Shown here piece by piece: positions 1 to 12,735 of a DNA stretch of 64,000 bases. Source of the stretch: Streptomyces sp. 130 (lineage in GTDB: Bacteria > Actinomycetota > Actinomycetes > Streptomycetales > Streptomycetaceae); the NCBI RefSeq assembly GCF_007096885.1, contig NZ_VJNO01000009.1, forward strand, positions 62,001 to 126,000, given 5' to 3'. Each line of letters starts with the position of its first letter. Within the stretch, counting starts at the first letter, position 1. The notes beneath the pieces are model-generated. The model did no database searches, was not told the origin of the DNA, and was given only the letters and a program-made list of their open reading frames with translations. The position numbers and the translations under genes were made by a program.

Positions 1-176
<176 letters not shown>

Positions 177-292
177 TTAGGTACGCCGGTTTTCGACGCC
201 GGCGAGTTGTATGGGATGTCCCCGACCGCCTCCGACCCTACCTCTCCGGAGCCGCCGGGGTGACATCGAGCGGGGCCGGAAAGCATGCGAAA

Positions 293-322
293 GGCCCGTA
301 CTCCCCAGTAGGAATACGGGCC
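293..322 (-). terminator. Hairpin terminator after whiA
   Basis: GGCCCGTA (293-300) pairs with TACGGGCC (315-322); an inner TCC/GGA pairing lies above a mismatch. On the minus strand the stem is followed by a short T run. It separates the uvrC-rapZ-yvcK-whiA operon from gap. Confidence 0.6.
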
Positions 323-420
323 TCCGGTGGCGTCCGGCCTTCCGCGCAGCGGTTACTCAGCGTCAACGGCCGCGGGCCGGGGGGCCGTTCCCCTCACGGG
401 GCGCGGGCCCGGTGCCCGGC

Positions 421-1410
421 TCAGCCGACCAGGCCGTCGGCCAGCTCTTCGCTGAGAGTGGATTCCGTACCGGGGATGCCCAGGTCCTGGGCGCGCTTGT
501 CGGCCATCGCGAGGAGCCGGCGGATGCGGCCCGCGACCGCGTCCTTGGTCAGCGGCGGGTCGGCGAGGGCGCCCAGCTCCTCCAGCGACGCCTGCTTGTG
601 CTCCATGCGCAGCCGCCCGGCCGCCGCCAGGTGCTCCGGGACCTCCTCGCCCAGGATCTCCAGGGCGCGGCCCACCCGGGCGCCCGCGGCGACCGCGGCC
701 CGGGCGGAGCGGCGCAGGTTCGCGTCGTCGAAGTTGGCGAGGCGGTTGGCGGTGGCCCGGACCTCGCGGCGCATCCGGCGCTCCTCCCAGGCCAGCACCG
801 ACTCGTGGGCGCCGAGCCGGGTGAGCAGGGCGCCGATCGCGTCGCCGTCGCGGACGACGACCCGGTCCACGCCGCGCACCTCGCGGGCCTTGGCGGCGAT
901 GGAGAGCCGGCGGGCGGCGCCGACCAGGGCGAGCGCGGCCTCCGGGCCCGGGCAGGTCACCTCCAGGGAGGAGGAGCGGCCCGGCTCGGTGAGCGAGCCG
1001 TGCGCCAGGAACGCCCCGCGCCAGGCGGCCTCGGCGTCGCAGGTGGCCCCCGAGACCACCTGCGGGGGCAGGCCGCGGATGGGGCGGCCCCGGCCGTCGA
1101 CGAGCCCGGTCTGGCGCGCCAGCTGGTCGCCGCCCGCCACCACCCGTACGACGTAGCGCGAACCGCGCCGCAGTCCGCCGGGGGCCATCACGATCAGCTC
1201 CGAGCTGTGCCCGAAGATCTCCAGGATGTCCCGCTTGAGCCGGCGTGCCGCCATCGCGGTGTCCAGCTCCGCCTCGATCACGATCCGGCCGCTCACCAGG
1301 TGGAGGCCGCCCGCGAACCGGAGAATCGCCGAGACCTCTGCCTTCCTGCAGCAGGTCCGGGTCACGGGAAGCCGGGAGACTTCGTCCTTCACCGCCGGCG
1401 TCATCGCCAT
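421..1410 (-). CDS. whiA: Sporulation transcription factor WhiA
   Basis: 329 aa, the usual WhiA length. In this family an N-terminal LAGLIDADG homing-endonuclease-like domain is followed by a C-terminal helix-turn-helix. The N-terminus ([14 protein letters not shown], then [15 protein letters not shown]) and the C-terminal block ([21 protein letters not shown], ending near ELADGL) are characteristic. In Streptomyces WhiA acts with the small Wbl protein WhiB to switch aerial hyphae to sporulation septation. The start ATG overlaps the 3' end of yvcK by 10 bp, so translation is probably coupled. It is the last gene of the four-gene operon and is followed by a hairpin. Confidence 0.97.
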   Translation of the reverse strand: MAMTPAVKDEVSRLPVTRTCCRKAEVSAILRFAGGLHLVSGRIVIEAELDTAMAARRLKRDILEIFGHSSELIVMAPGGLRRGSRYVVRVVAGGDQLARQTGLVDGRGRPIRGLPPQVVSGATCDAEAAWRGAFLAHGSLTEPGRSSSLEVTCPGPEAALALVGAARRLSIAAKAREVRGVDRVVVRDGDAIGALLTRLGAHESVLAWEERRMRREVRATANRLANFDDANLRRSARAAVAAGARVGRALEILGEEVPEHLAAAGRLRMEHKQASLEELGALADPPLTKDAVAGRIRRLLAMADKRAQDLGIPGTESTLSEELADGLVG

Positions 1411-2435
1411 GGGCCGATCCTTCCATGCATCCGAAAAATACGGTCGTACGCGGCGGCCAACAGCTCCGGATCGTGGATCGGAACGCCGTCGGGTGAGGCC
1501 ACGGGCGCCAGCTCGACCGCGGCACCGAGCCGTTTGGCTGCGTCGGCGAGGGACTCGCGGTCGGGCACGGCGGCCTCGTCGGCCAGCACCACGTCCAGGG
1601 CGAGTTTAGGGGCGTGTCGTCCCAAAACCTCCAAATGACGCTGCGGTGAGAAGCCTTCTGTTTCGCCGGGCTGCGGGGCGAGGTTCAGCGAGAGGACCTT
1701 GCGGGCCTTCGTCTCGATCAGCGCGTCGAGCAGTTCGGGCACGAGCAGGTGCGGGATGACCGAGGAGAACCAGGAGCCGGGGCCGAGGACCACCCAGTCC
1801 GCGTCCCGGACGGCGGCGACCGCCTCGGGGACGGCCGGCGGGTCGGCCGGGACCAGGTGCACGGACTGCACCTCGCCCGGGGTGAGGGCGACGGTGGCCT
1901 GGCCGCGCACGGTGTCCACGTCCTCCGGGCGGTCCGGGTCGTGGCCCTTGACGAGGGCCTGGAGCTCCAGCGGCACGGCGGACATGGGCAGCACCCGGCC
2001 GTGCGCGCCGAGCAGCTTGCCGACCAGGTCGAGGGCCTGGACGTGGTCGCCCAGCTGCTCCCAGAGGGCGACGATCAGCAGATTGCCGACGGCGTGCTCG
2101 TGCAGGTCGCCCTTGGACTGGAAGCGGTGCTGGATGACCTGGGCCCAGGTCTGGCCCCACTCGTCGTCGCCGCAGAGGGCGGCCAGCGCCTTGCGCAGGT
2201 CGCCCGGGGGCAGGACGCCCAGCTCCTCGCGCAGCCGGCCGCTGGAGCCGCCGTCGTCGGCGACGGTGACCACGGCGGTCAGGTCGCCGGTGATCCGGCG
2301 CAGCGCGGTGAGGGAGGCCGACAGGCCCCGGCCGCCGCCGAGGGCGACGACCTTGGGCTGGGCGCCGCGCTTGCGCACGGAGAGCGCGGGCGCCGCGCCC
2401 CGCAGCCGGCGCAGGCGCAGATTGCGACTGGTCAC
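1401..2435 (-). CDS. yvcK: YvcK/CofD-family gluconeogenesis factor (UDP-sugar-binding protein)
   Basis: 344 aa. The GTG start at 2435 is chosen because it forms a GTGA overlap with the rapZ stop; the open frame continues upstream only as a shadow of rapZ. After an Arg-rich leader, [20 protein letters not shown] is the glycine-rich nucleotide-binding start of the family; [18 protein letters not shown] and [11 protein letters not shown] follow, and [18 protein letters not shown] near residue 200 is also typical. YvcK proteins bind UDP-GlcNAc and connect central carbon metabolism to cell-wall synthesis; they do not perform the CofD transferase reaction. It is encoded between rapZ and whiA, the conserved arrangement in Gram-positive bacteria. 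Confidence 0.93.
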   Translation of the reverse strand: MTSRNLRLRRLRGAAPALSVRKRGAQPKVVALGGGRGLSASLTALRRITGDLTAVVTVADDGGSSGRLREELGVLPPGDLRKALAALCGDDEWGQTWAQVIQHRFQSKGDLHEHAVGNLLIVALWEQLGDHVQALDLVGKLLGAHGRVLPMSAVPLELQALVKGHDPDRPEDVDTVRGQATVALTPGEVQSVHLVPADPPAVPEAVAAVRDADWVVLGPGSWFSSVIPHLLVPELLDALIETKARKVLSLNLAPQPGETEGFSPQRHLEVLGRHAPKLALDVVLADEAAVPDRESLADAAKRLGAAVELAPVASPDGVPIHDPELLAAAYDRIFRMHGRIGPWR

Positions 2436-3412
2436 TCGCGCCCCATGTCCCTGTGTACGAGCACGGTCTCGATCCCCTCCGTGGCGAGCCGGGCCGCCAG
2501 CTTCTCGGACATGGCCACCGAGCGGTGCTTGCCGCCCGTGCAGCCCACCGCGATGGTCACGTAGCGCTTGCCCTCGCGGCGGTAGCCGGCGGCGACGAGC
2601 TGCAGCAGTTCGGTGTACTGGTTGAGGAATTCCTTGGCGCCGGGCTGGTCGAAGACGTACGAGGAGACCTCCTCGTTGAGCCCGGTGAAGGGGCGCAGCT
2701 CCGGCACCCAGTGCGGGTTCGGCAGGAAGCGGCAGTCGACGACCAGGTCGGCGTCGACCGGCAGGCCGTACTTGAAGCCGAAGGACATCACGGTGGCGCG
2801 CAGCTCCGGCTCCTCGTCGCCGGCGAACTGGGCGTCCATCTTGGCGCGCAGCTCGTGGACGTTGAGGCTGGAGGTGTCGATCACCAGGTCGGCGTCGCCG
2901 CGCAGCTCGCGCAGCAGGTCGCGCTCGGCGGCGATGCCGTCCACGATGCGGCCGTCGCCCTGGAGCGGGTGGGGGCGGCGGACCGATTCGAAGCGGCGGA
3001 CCAGGGCGTCGTCGGAGGACTCCAGGAAGACCACCCGGCGGGTGACGCCCTTGGCGTCCAGGTCGGCGAGGGATTCGCGCAGGTTGTCGAAGAAGCGGCG
3101 GCCCCGCACGTCGACCACGACGGCGATCCGGGCCACGTTGCCCTGGGAGCGGGCGCCGAGCTCCACCATGGTGGGGATCAGCGCGGGCGGCAGGTTGTCC
3201 ACGACGAACCAGCCGAGGTCCTCCAGGCACTTGGCCGCGGTGCTGCGTCCGGCACCGGACATGCCGGAGATGATCACCAGCTCCGGGATGGCCGCGGTGG
3301 CGTCGCCCGTCTCGGTCGGGGTGGCCGTACTCACGTGTGCTGCTCCGTCTGCTCGGTCCGGGCGGTCGTGCCCGTGCTCCTGCGCGTGCTCGGTATGTTC
3401 GTGCTCGGTCAT
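2432..3412 (-). CDS. rapZ: RNase adapter / nucleotide-binding protein RapZ (YvcJ family)
   Basis: 326 aa. Walker [19 protein letters not shown] lies near residue 50, followed by [22 protein letters not shown] and the C-terminal [20 protein letters not shown] and [17 protein letters not shown] that define the family. RapZ/YvcJ proteins bind GTP/ATP; in E. coli RapZ delivers the sRNA GlmZ to RNase E, but the actinobacterial role is not known to be the same. The first 45 or so residues form a His/Asp/Glu-rich extension ([16 protein letters not shown]) before the conserved domain. ATGA overlap with uvrC (3409-3412) and GTGA overlap with yvcK indicate coupled translation. Confidence 0.95.
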   Translation of the reverse strand: MTEHEHTEHAQEHGHDRPDRADGAAHVSTATPTETGDATAAIPELVIISGMSGAGRSTAAKCLEDLGWFVVDNLPPALIPTMVELGARSQGNVARIAVVVDVRGRRFFDNLRESLADLDAKGVTRRVVFLESSDDALVRRFESVRRPHPLQGDGRIVDGIAAERDLLRELRGDADLVIDTSSLNVHELRAKMDAQFAGDEEPELRATVMSFGFKYGLPVDADLVVDCRFLPNPHWVPELRPFTGLNEEVSSYVFDQPGAKEFLNQYTELLQLVAAGYRREGKRYVTIAVGCTGGKHRSVAMSEKLAARLATEGIETVLVHRDMGRE

Positions 3413-5445
3413 GTGGTGCTGCCCCCGTCGTCCTCTTCCATGATCTCTCCTGTGGCCGTGTTCACGGCGGGTGCGGCCGGGGCGGCCGCCGCGAGGGCGA
3501 CGGCCACGGACTCCGCTGTCCTGCGGCCTATCCCGGGAACCTCGCAGATCTCCTCGATTGTCGCCTGCCGCAGCTTCTTGACGGAGCCGAAATGCTTGAT
3601 GAGGGCCTGTTTCCGGGTGTCTCCGAGGCCGGGGACGGCGTCCAGCGGGCTGGCACGGATGCGCTTGGCCCGCTTGGCGCGCTGGTAGGTGATGGCGAAG
3701 CGGTGCGCCTCGTCGCGGATGCGCTGGAGGAGGTACAGGCCCTCGCTGGAGCGGGGCAGGACCACCGGGTCGTCGTCATCGGGCAGCCAGACCTCTTCGA
3801 GCCGCTTGGCGAGGCCGCAGACCGCGATGTCGTCGATGCCCAGCTCGTCCAGGGCCCGCTTGGCGGCGGCGACCTGCGGCTGCCCGCCGTCCACGACGAG
3901 GAGCTGCGGCGGGTACGCGAACCGCTTGGGGCGGCCGTCGTCCTCGCGGGCCTCCCCGGCGGCCGGCGCGCCCCCGTCCGCGGCGTCCGGGGCCGCCGGG
4001 ACGGGGCCGGTGGGCGCCGGGGTCTCCTCCCACTCGCCGGTGCGCTCCTTCTCCTGGAGGTAGCGGCGGAAGCGGCGGCTGATCACCTCGTGCATCGAGC
4101 GGACGTCGTCCTGGCCCTCGAAGCCCTTGATCTGGAAGCGGCGGTACTCCCCCTTGCGGGCCAGGCCGTCCTCGAAGACCACCATGGAGGCGACGACGTC
4201 GTCGCCCTGGAGGTGGGAGATGTCGAAGCACTCGATGCGCAGCGGGGCGGTGTCCAGGCCCAGGGCCCCGGCGATCTCCTCCAGGGCCCGGGAGCGGGTG
4301 GTGAGGTCGGACGCCCGCTTCGTCTTGTGCAGTCCGAGCGCCTGCTGGGCGTTGCGCTGGACGGTGACCATCAGGTCCTTCTTGTCGCCGCGCTGCGGGA
4401 TGCGCAGGCTGACCTGGGAGCCGCGCCGGTCCGCGAGCCACTGGGAGACCGCCGCCGGGTCCTCGGGCAGGGCCGGGACCAGGACCTCCTTGGGGACGGA
4501 GTCGCCGCTCTCCTCCCCGTACAGCTGCTGGAGGGCGTGCTCCACGAGGCCGGAGGTGTCGACGTTCTCCACCTTGTCGGTGACCCAGCCGCGCTGGCCG
4601 CGGACCCGGCCGCCGCGCACGTGGAAGATCTGGACGGCGGCCTCCAGCTCGTCCTCGGCGACCGCGATGAGGTCGGCGTCGGTGGCGTCGGCGAGGACGA
4701 CGGCGCTCTTCTCCATCGCGCGCTTCAGGGCCTCGACGTCGTCGCGCAGCCGCGCGGCCCGCTCGTATTCCATCTCCTCGGCGGCCGCCATCATGTCCTT
4801 CTCCAGGCGGCGGATGTACGTGCCGGTGCGGCCGGCCATGAAGTCGCAGAAGTCGTCGGCCAGTTCGCGGTGTTCCTCGGGGGTGACGCGGCCGACGCAG
4901 GGGGCCGAGCACTTGCCGATGTAGCCGAGGAGGCAGGGGCGGCCGGTCCGGGCGGCGTTCTTGAAGACTCCGGCGGAGCAGGTGCGGACGGGGAAGACGC
5001 GGAGCATCAGGTCGACCGTCTCGCGGATCGCCCAGGCGTGTCCGTACGGGCCGAAGTAGCGCACGCCCTTCTTCTTGGCGCCGCGCATCACCTGGACGCG
5101 GGGGAACTCCTCGCCCAGCGTGACCGCCAGGTAGGGGTAGCTCTTGTCGTCTCGGTACTTGACGTTGAACCGGGGGTCGAACTCCTTGATCCAGGAGTAC
5201 TCCAGCTGGAGCGCCTCTACCTCGGTGGCGACGACCGTCCACTCCACGGAGGCGGCCGTGGTCACCATCGTGCGCGTACGCGGGTGGAGGCCGGCGAGGT
5301 CCTGGAAGTAGTTGGCCAGGCGCTGGCGCAGGCTCTTGGCCTTCCCGACGTAGATCACCCGGCGGTGTTCGTCGCGGAATTTGTAGACCCCCGGGGAGTC
5401 GGGGATCTGTCCCGGCTTGGGGCGGTAGCTGGAGGGGTCTGCCAT
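3409..5445 (-). CDS. uvrC: Excinuclease ABC subunit C
   Basis: 678 aa. UvrC makes the dual incisions of nucleotide excision repair with UvrA and UvrB. The N-terminal GIY-YIG nuclease is seen as [21 protein letters not shown] central UVR motif lies near residues 200-235 ([20 protein letters not shown]), the RNase H-like endonuclease domain includes [20 protein letters not shown], and the C-terminus has tandem helix-hairpin-helix motifs ([20 protein letters not shown] and [20 protein letters not shown]). I start at ATG 5445 rather than at ATG 5454: the upstream ATG lies inside the -10 box, and 5445 is 7 nt after it, as for a leaderless mRNA. First gene of the uvrC-rapZ-yvcK-whiA operon. Confidence 0.96.
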   Translation of the reverse strand: MADPSSYRPKPGQIPDSPGVYKFRDEHRRVIYVGKAKSLRQRLANYFQDLAGLHPRTRTMVTTAASVEWTVVATEVEALQLEYSWIKEFDPRFNVKYRDDKSYPYLAVTLGEEFPRVQVMRGAKKKGVRYFGPYGHAWAIRETVDLMLRVFPVRTCSAGVFKNAARTGRPCLLGYIGKCSAPCVGRVTPEEHRELADDFCDFMAGRTGTYIRRLEKDMMAAAEEMEYERAARLRDDVEALKRAMEKSAVVLADATDADLIAVAEDELEAAVQIFHVRGGRVRGQRGWVTDKVENVDTSGLVEHALQQLYGEESGDSVPKEVLVPALPEDPAAVSQWLADRRGSQVSLRIPQRGDKKDLMVTVQRNAQQALGLHKTKRASDLTTRSRALEEIAGALGLDTAPLRIECFDISHLQGDDVVASMVVFEDGLARKGEYRRFQIKGFEGQDDVRSMHEVISRRFRRYLQEKERTGEWEETPAPTGPVPAAPDAADGGAPAAGEAREDDGRPKRFAYPPQLLVVDGGQPQVAAAKRALDELGIDDIAVCGLAKRLEEVWLPDDDDPVVLPRSSEGLYLLQRIRDEAHRFAITYQRAKRAKRIRASPLDAVPGLGDTRKQALIKHFGSVKKLRQATIEEICEVPGIGRRTAESVAVALAAAAPAAPAVNTATGEIMEEDDGGSTT

Positions 5446-5452
5446 GCTCCCC

Positions 5453-5475
5453 ACCCTACTTGCGGGCAGTGACAG
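5453..5475 (-). promoter_or_regulatory. RecA-NDp-like (PafBC-type) promoter of uvrC
   Basis: On the minus strand CTGTCACTGCC is followed by 6 nt and then TAGGGT, which ends 7 nt before the chosen uvrC ATG. The actinobacterial damage promoter is TTGTCRGTG-N8-TANNNT. The -10 and the spacing match; the upstream box has two mismatches. Confidence 0.6.
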
Positions 5476-5559
5476 CGCGGGGTGCCCGGACGGCGCCGCG
5501 CTCCGGGACGGGGGTGGGGAGCACCTGTCCCGGAGCGCGGGGTCAGGGGGCCGGGCGGG

Positions 5560-6393
5560 TCACCCGGTCCGGCGGCGGTTCCTCAGGCGCAGGGCGGTGG
5601 CCCCGCACAGGGCGAGTGCGGCGGCGGCGCCCCCGGCGGAGCCCGCGGTCAGGGCGGCCTGGGGGGTGGCGGCGACGGCGGGGCCGGTCGCCTTCTCCGC
5701 CCCGGGTCCGTAGCCGCCGGCCTCGCCCTTGCGGGCGTACGCGGAGCCGGGGAGCTTGTCCGCGTAGGCGTCGTGGACCCGGGTGCGGTAGGCGGAGAGC
5801 GTCGTCCCCCGCTTGCCGACCGCCCGGACGGCGTCCTGGTCGAGCGGGAGGACCCGGTCCCCCTTCTGCACGTACCAGGCGTCGATCTGGGGCTCGCGGA
5901 AGACGGTGCCGCCGGGCAGCTCGCGGGCGCCGGCCGCGGTGTAGCGGGCCTCGTCGTCGCCGGTGGCGATGTTCACCACCTGCCAGTCCCCGTTCTCGCC
6001 GGGCTCGGGCAGGGTCCAGAGCGACGCCTTCCGCCCGTCCGAGGAGACGGCGGTGCTGGCCAGGTAGTCGAGGGAGGCGACGGGGGCGCCCGGCTCGCCC
6101 GCGACGAACTCGGCGGACAGGGTGCGCACCGGTACGGCCCCGCCCTGGATGCGGGGAGCGGCGGCCTTCTCGCTGACGGCCCCCTCGCGGGCGAAGAACC
6201 GGGACAGGGTGCGCAGGGTGGTGGCGTCGGTGGCCGCCTCGTGGGCCGCGGCCAGGGCCGCGGGTCCGGTCTGGGGGCCGTCCGCGGCGGACGCCTGCGG
6301 GGCGGCGGTGAGCAGGGCCGTGCCGGCGAGGAGACCGGCGGCGGCCACGGCGGCGAGGGGGCGGCGGGTGCGCCGGGGGCTGGTGGTGGTCAT
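5560..6393 (-). CDS. Secreted, C-terminally membrane-anchored protein of unknown function
   Basis: 277 aa. Residues 1-36 form a signal peptide ([20 protein letters not shown], hydrophobic core, cleavage near ASA). The middle part (residues 40-215) is soluble, with no motif I recognise. Residues 245-270 are hydrophobic (AALALCGATALRL) and are followed by RNRRRTG, a membrane anchor with a positive cytoplasmic tail. The start lies 4 nt after the stop of the papain-like protease gene, so the two are co-translated. An inhibitor, chaperone or surface receptor of that protease is possible, but this rests on gene position alone. Confidence 0.85.
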   Translation of the reverse strand: MTTTSPRRTRRPLAAVAAAGLLAGTALLTAAPQASAADGPQTGPAALAAAHEAATDATTLRTLSRFFAREGAVSEKAAAPRIQGGAVPVRTLSAEFVAGEPGAPVASLDYLASTAVSSDGRKASLWTLPEPGENGDWQVVNIATGDDEARYTAAGARELPGGTVFREPQIDAWYVQKGDRVLPLDQDAVRAVGKRGTTLSAYRTRVHDAYADKLPGSAYARKGEAGGYGPGAEKATGPAVAATPQAALTAGSAGGAAAALALCGATALRLRNRRRTG

Positions 6394-6397
6394 GGCG

Positions 6398-7042
6398 TCA
6401 CGCCCCGATCCGGTAGAGCGAGTGGGTCCAGGAGAACTCGCCGTTGTTCACGTACCAGGCGTGCGAGGCCCAGTTGTAGCGGTTGCTGGAGGGCCAGGGG
6501 TCGCCCCAGTAGACGAGGCCGTCGGCGTCGTCGTAGCCGTACAGGACGTGCATGTGGCCGCCGCCCGACGACCACTGGATGCGGGTCTCGACCGGGCGCC
6601 CGGCGGCTATCTCGGTCTGCACGGTGGAGTAGCGCAGCCAGCCGCTGACGTACGAGCCGGGGTTGATGCCCGCCCAGTACAGGCCGTTCTGGACGTCGCC
6701 GAGCGTGGCCTGCGAGTTGGGGCACTCGTAGCCCTGGGCGCGGCCGAAGGCGGCGTTGCAGAACTGGTTCTGGCTGTAGTCGCGGCCGTACCAGGTGGCG
6801 ATGGTGTTGCCGGACGCTGCCCAGCACCAGTTGGACTTCTGCTGCGCCTGCATCGTGATGTTCAGCCGCCGGGTGGCGGCGAGGGCGGCCGTCGGGGCGG
6901 ACGCGGCCCGGTCGGCGGCCCGGACCGGGGTGGTGCGGGGCTGGTCGGCGGCGGTGGCGGTCGCCGTGGGGACGGCGAGCAGCACGGCGGCCAGTACGGC
7001 TGTCAGCGACAGCCGGGCGGGCCTGGTTCCTGGGTTGCGCAT
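6398..7042 (-). CDS. Secreted papain-like cysteine protease (C39/C70-type fold)
   Basis: 214 aa. The ATG at 7042 is preceded by GGGAGGAACGCC; the frame remains open further upstream but without coding signs. Signal peptide: residues 1-33 (MRNPGTRPARLSLTAVLAAV, cleavage near ATA). The mature region begins with ITMQAQQKSNWCWAASGNTI, in which Cys follows NW as in papain-like C39/C70 peptidases. GGGHMHVLYGYDD supplies the likely catalytic His and WGDPWPS the third residue. Probable extracellular peptidase with unknown substrate, followed at once by the gene for a membrane-anchored partner. A catalytic Cys is present, so it is probably active. Confidence 0.88.
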   Translation of the reverse strand: MRNPGTRPARLSLTAVLAAVLLAVPTATATAADQPRTTPVRAADRAASAPTAALAATRRLNITMQAQQKSNWCWAASGNTIATWYGRDYSQNQFCNAAFGRAQGYECPNSQATLGDVQNGLYWAGINPGSYVSGWLRYSTVQTEIAAGRPVETRIQWSSGGGHMHVLYGYDDADGLVYWGDPWPSSNRYNWASHAWYVNNGEFSWTHSLYRIGA

Positions 7043-7147
7043 GGCGTTCCTCCCGGGGCGGGGGGGTGGGGGTGGTGAGGAGCGCGGCCGGACGCTGTGG
7101 AGGAGCATCAACCGTTGTCGGGGACGGGTCAACACGCTTGAATGCGG

Positions 7148-7260
7148 GTGAACACCGCGGTGTGAACGCCCGGGGCCGAGGTGTGAACGCGCGCCCCCGG
7201 CCACCTGCGGACCGGCCCCCCGCCGGCGCGGCCCCGCGCCCGGCCGGCGTGAACGTTCAC
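7148..7260 (+). promoter_or_regulatory. Cluster of GTGAAC repeats with two 12-bp palindromes
   Basis: GTGAAC occurs at 7148, 7162, 7183 and 7249. The last copy is half of the perfect palindrome GTGAACGTTCAC (7249-7260), just before the ribosome site of the regulator gene at 7273. The first two flank a second palindrome, ACACCGCGGTGT (7152-7163). The cluster lies between the divergent protease and regulator genes and could be an operator for either; it probably serves autoregulation by the HTH protein. Confidence 0.55.
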
Positions 7261-7272
7261 CTGGAGGACCCC

Positions 7273-8199
7273 ATGCGGCACACCGAGGCCGAACTGGCGC
7301 AGGTGCTGCACACCGGACCGTTCCATCTGGCCCTGCGCACCGCGCTGTCGGTGCGCGGGCTGCCGCTCCAGCGGGTCCGGCACCACCTGGCGCACAGGGG
7401 GATCGAGCTCGGCGTGACGAGCCTGAGTTACTGGCAGCGGGGCGCCCGCCGCCCGCGGCGCCCGGAGTCGCTGCGCGCCGTGAAGGCCCTGGAGGAGGTC
7501 CTCGCCCTGCCGCCGGACTCGCTGCTCGGCCTCCTGGACGCCGAGGAGCCCCGCCCTGACGCCGAGCGCCCGCCCGCGCGCACGTACCGCTCGCTGGTGG
7601 CGACCTCCGGGGCGGTGGAGGGGCTGCTCGCGGACCTGGAGTCACCCGCGGACGGCGGGCTGCACACGGTGGGCCACCAGGAGCGGGTACGGATCGGGCC
7701 GGGACGCGAGATGCTGCGGCGGGCCTCCCAGCACGTGGTGCGTGCCCACCGGGACGGCATCGACCGCTATCTCGCGGTGTACGTCGGGGACCCGGGCTGC
7801 GATCCGGCGCGGGTCGCGGTGCGCGCCCGGGAGAACTGCCGGACGGGCCGGGTCCGCTGGGACCGGGAGACCGGGGTGCTGGTCGCCGAGCTGCTGTTCG
7901 ACACCCGGCTGCGGGCGGGCGACACGTATCTCTTCGGCTACGGCTTCGAGGACGGCACGGGCGGGCCCTGCGGCGAGTACCTGCGCGGCTTCACCTTCGG
8001 CGGCGGGCAGTACGTGCTCCAGGTCGGCTTCGCCGAGGAGGCGCTGCCGGTGCGGTGCCGGAGCTTCGCCCAGGCATCGGCGGGCGCGCCCCGGGGAGCG
8101 CGGGCGGAGCTCACGCTGACCGGCCGGCACCGCACCGTGCATCTGGTGGAGCAGGGGGTGCGGCCGGGGCTGGTGGGGATCGACTGGGACTGGGAGTAG
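7273..8199 (+). CDS. Helix-turn-helix regulator-like protein
   Basis: 308 aa. ATG at 7273, with GGAGG 6 nt upstream. Residues 10-75 resemble an XRE-like helix-turn-helix (LRTALSVRGLPLQRVRHHLA and SLSYWQRGARRPRRPESLRA) followed by ALEEVLALPPDSLLGLL, as in regulators that recognise when and where to bind through a Cro-type domain. The remaining 230 residues form a sensor-like domain rich in beta strands, with Cys residues but no family I can name. It is divergent from the secreted protease gene across a region with four GTGAAC repeats, so control of that gene and of itself is plausible. Confidence 0.8.
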   Translation: MRHTEAELAQVLHTGPFHLALRTALSVRGLPLQRVRHHLAHRGIELGVTSLSYWQRGARRPRRPESLRAVKALEEVLALPPDSLLGLLDAEEPRPDAERPPARTYRSLVATSGAVEGLLADLESPADGGLHTVGHQERVRIGPGREMLRRASQHVVRAHRDGIDRYLAVYVGDPGCDPARVAVRARENCRTGRVRWDRETGVLVAELLFDTRLRAGDTYLFGYGFEDGTGGPCGEYLRGFTFGGGQYVLQVGFAEEALPVRCRSFAQASAGAPRGARAELTLTGRHRTVHLVEQGVRPGLVGIDWDWE

Positions 8200-8217
8200 C
8201 CGGGCGGGACCGGTGGT

Positions 8218-8646
8218 TCAGGCGTCGGGGCCCGCGATCAGCTTTCCGCCCTCGACGCGGACCGGGACGTCGGGCAGCGGCACGGTCGCGGGGCCGTGCA
8301 GGGCCTTGCCGGTCGTGGTGTCGAAGACGCTGCCGTGGCAGGGGCAGTGGCCCTCGTTCTTCTCGACCTTGTCCAGCAGGCAGCCCGCGTGGGTGCACTG
8401 GGCGCTGAACGCCTTGAACTCCCCCTTGGCCGGGCAGGTCACGACGACGCGCTGCTCGCGGTAGAGCTTGGACTGGCCGACGGGGATCTCGTCGGGCGCG
8501 CCGAGCTCGACGGGGGCGGTGGGGGTCGGCGTCTGGGCGTGGCCGAGCTTCGAGTCGGTCGAGCAGGCGGCGGCTCCCAGCCCGGCGACGCCCGCGAGAG
8601 CGGCGCCCTTCAGCACGGTGCGGCGGGCGGCGGGCTGGCCGGACAT
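8218..8646 (-). CDS. Tat-exported Rieske [2Fe-2S] lipoprotein
   Basis: 142 aa. The ATG at 8646 follows a GTGGAGA ribosome site. N-terminus MSGQPAARRTVLKGAALAG carries a twin-arginine motif, and GAAACS near residue 28 is a lipobox, so the protein is probably exported folded and anchored outside the membrane. Rieske cluster ligands are visible as CTHAGC and CPCHGS, about 15 residues apart. The protein has only the cluster domain; no oxygenase or cytochrome partner lies beside it, so its electron partner is unknown. It converges with the HTH gene, with stops 18 bp apart. Confidence 0.92.
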   Translation of the reverse strand: MSGQPAARRTVLKGAALAGVAGLGAAACSTDSKLGHAQTPTPTAPVELGAPDEIPVGQSKLYREQRVVVTCPAKGEFKAFSAQCTHAGCLLDKVEKNEGHCPCHGSVFDTTTGKALHGPATVPLPDVPVRVEGGKLIAGPDA

Positions 8647-8820
8647 GCGGTCTCCACGGGTCGGGCGGTCAGATCGGGGACCGTGCCGGGGCTGCCCGGG
8701 GGTGGCCGCGGCATCGGTGACGTAACCGACCATACCGGCGGAGACGGACGCCCCCGCGCGCGGCCCGGTCGTGGCGGTCGTGGCCGGCCGGGGGCGGGCG
8801 GGGACCGCCGGGAACGCGGC

Positions 8821-8855
8821 GAGGCGGCGGCCCCTTCGGCAAGGGCCGCCGCCTC
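8821..8855 (-). terminator. Terminator downstream of uvrA
   Basis: GAGGCGGCGGCCC (8821-8833) pairs with GGGCCGCCGCCTC (8843-8855). The loop is short, and the hairpin lies 18 bp after the uvrA stop. Confidence 0.7.
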
Positions 8856-8872
8856 GCACCGGGTGTCCGGTG

Positions 8873-11869
<2,997 letters not shown>

Positions 11870-12045
11870 GCCGGTCCGCACCTTTCTAGAGAGAAGCGGG
11901 GGAACTGAGCCCCTGGCCCAGGGTATGGGCGGCGCCACAGCGGTGTACGAAGCTTTCGACTTCGAGCGTATAGCACGCACATTCGAATTACGGACGGCTG
12001 AGAACTCCTTCACCCGAACGAGTGGCCGAGGCTAGGCTCGGCCCC

Positions 12046-12735
12046 ATGACTGATCACGCGCACGACCTGGCAGCACTCCGGGAAGCGACGGACCGACTGC
12101 GCGGCGCCACCGCGAAACTGGACGACGCGGCGCTGTCCGAGCCGTCGCGGCTTCCGGGCTGGAGCCGCGGTCATGTCCTCGCGCACCTCTCCCGTAACGC
12201 CGACGCGCTCGTAAATGTTCTCCGCGGCCTGCCGATGTACGCAGACAGCGAAACCCGCGACCGCGACATCGAGCGCGACGCCTCCCGGTCCCACGCGCAG
12301 CAGCTGGCCGACCTGACGGCGACCGCGGCCCGTTTCGCCGACGCGGCGGCCGAGCCCGCGGACTGGTCGCGCACGGTGACCCTGCGCAACGGAGTGACGG
12401 ATTCCGCGTCCCGGCTGCCGTTCCGGCGCCGCGTCGAGGTGGAGCTGCACCACGTCGACCTGGGCATCGGCTACGAGCTGGAGGACCTGCCGGACGAGTT
12501 CACCGCGCGGGAGATCGAATTCCTGGCCGAGCGGTTCGCCGGGCACCCGGAGGTCGCGCCGACGACGCTCGCGGACGACACCGGGCGGACGTGGACGACC
12601 GGCGGCGGCGCCGCGGGCGGGCCGGTCGGGGTCCGGGGCGCGGCGCCCGAGCTGCTGGGCTGGCTCAGCGGGCGGCGCGACGGCTCGGCGCTGACCGCCG
12701 AGGGCGGAGCGCTCCCGGCGCTGCCCCCGCTCTAG
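12046..12735 (+). CDS. Maleylpyruvate isomerase family mycothiol-dependent enzyme
   Basis: 229 aa. The N-terminal four-helix DinB-like domain (MDMPI_N) is recognisable from LPGWSRGHVLAHLSRNADAL and VELHHVDLGIGYE; these His residues bind the metal in characterised members. The family uses mycothiol, the actinobacterial thiol, as cofactor in isomerase or transferase reactions; the substrate here cannot be told from sequence. The C-terminal part is short and Gly/Ala-rich. A TAGGCT -10 hexamer ends 7 nt before the ATG and there is no clear ribosome site, which predicts a leaderless mRNA. The gene is divergent from uvrA. Confidence 0.88.
   Translation: MTDHAHDLAALREATDRLRGATAKLDDAALSEPSRLPGWSRGHVLAHLSRNADALVNVLRGLPMYADSETRDRDIERDASRSHAQQLADLTATAARFADAAAEPADWSRTVTLRNGVTDSASRLPFRRRVEVELHHVDLGIGYELEDLPDEFTAREIEFLAERFAGHPEVAPTTLADDTGRTWTTGGGAAGGPVGVRGAAPELLGWLSGRRDGSALTAEGGALPALPPL

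Noticed and set aside
11870..12045. LexA/SOS box or RecA-NDp promoter before uvrA
   Set aside because: The region has several TCGAA-like words but none with the spacing of a TCGAAC-N4-GTTCGA box, and no TTGTC box. Only a partial AGTGGC-N6-TAGGCT, for the divergent gene, was seen.
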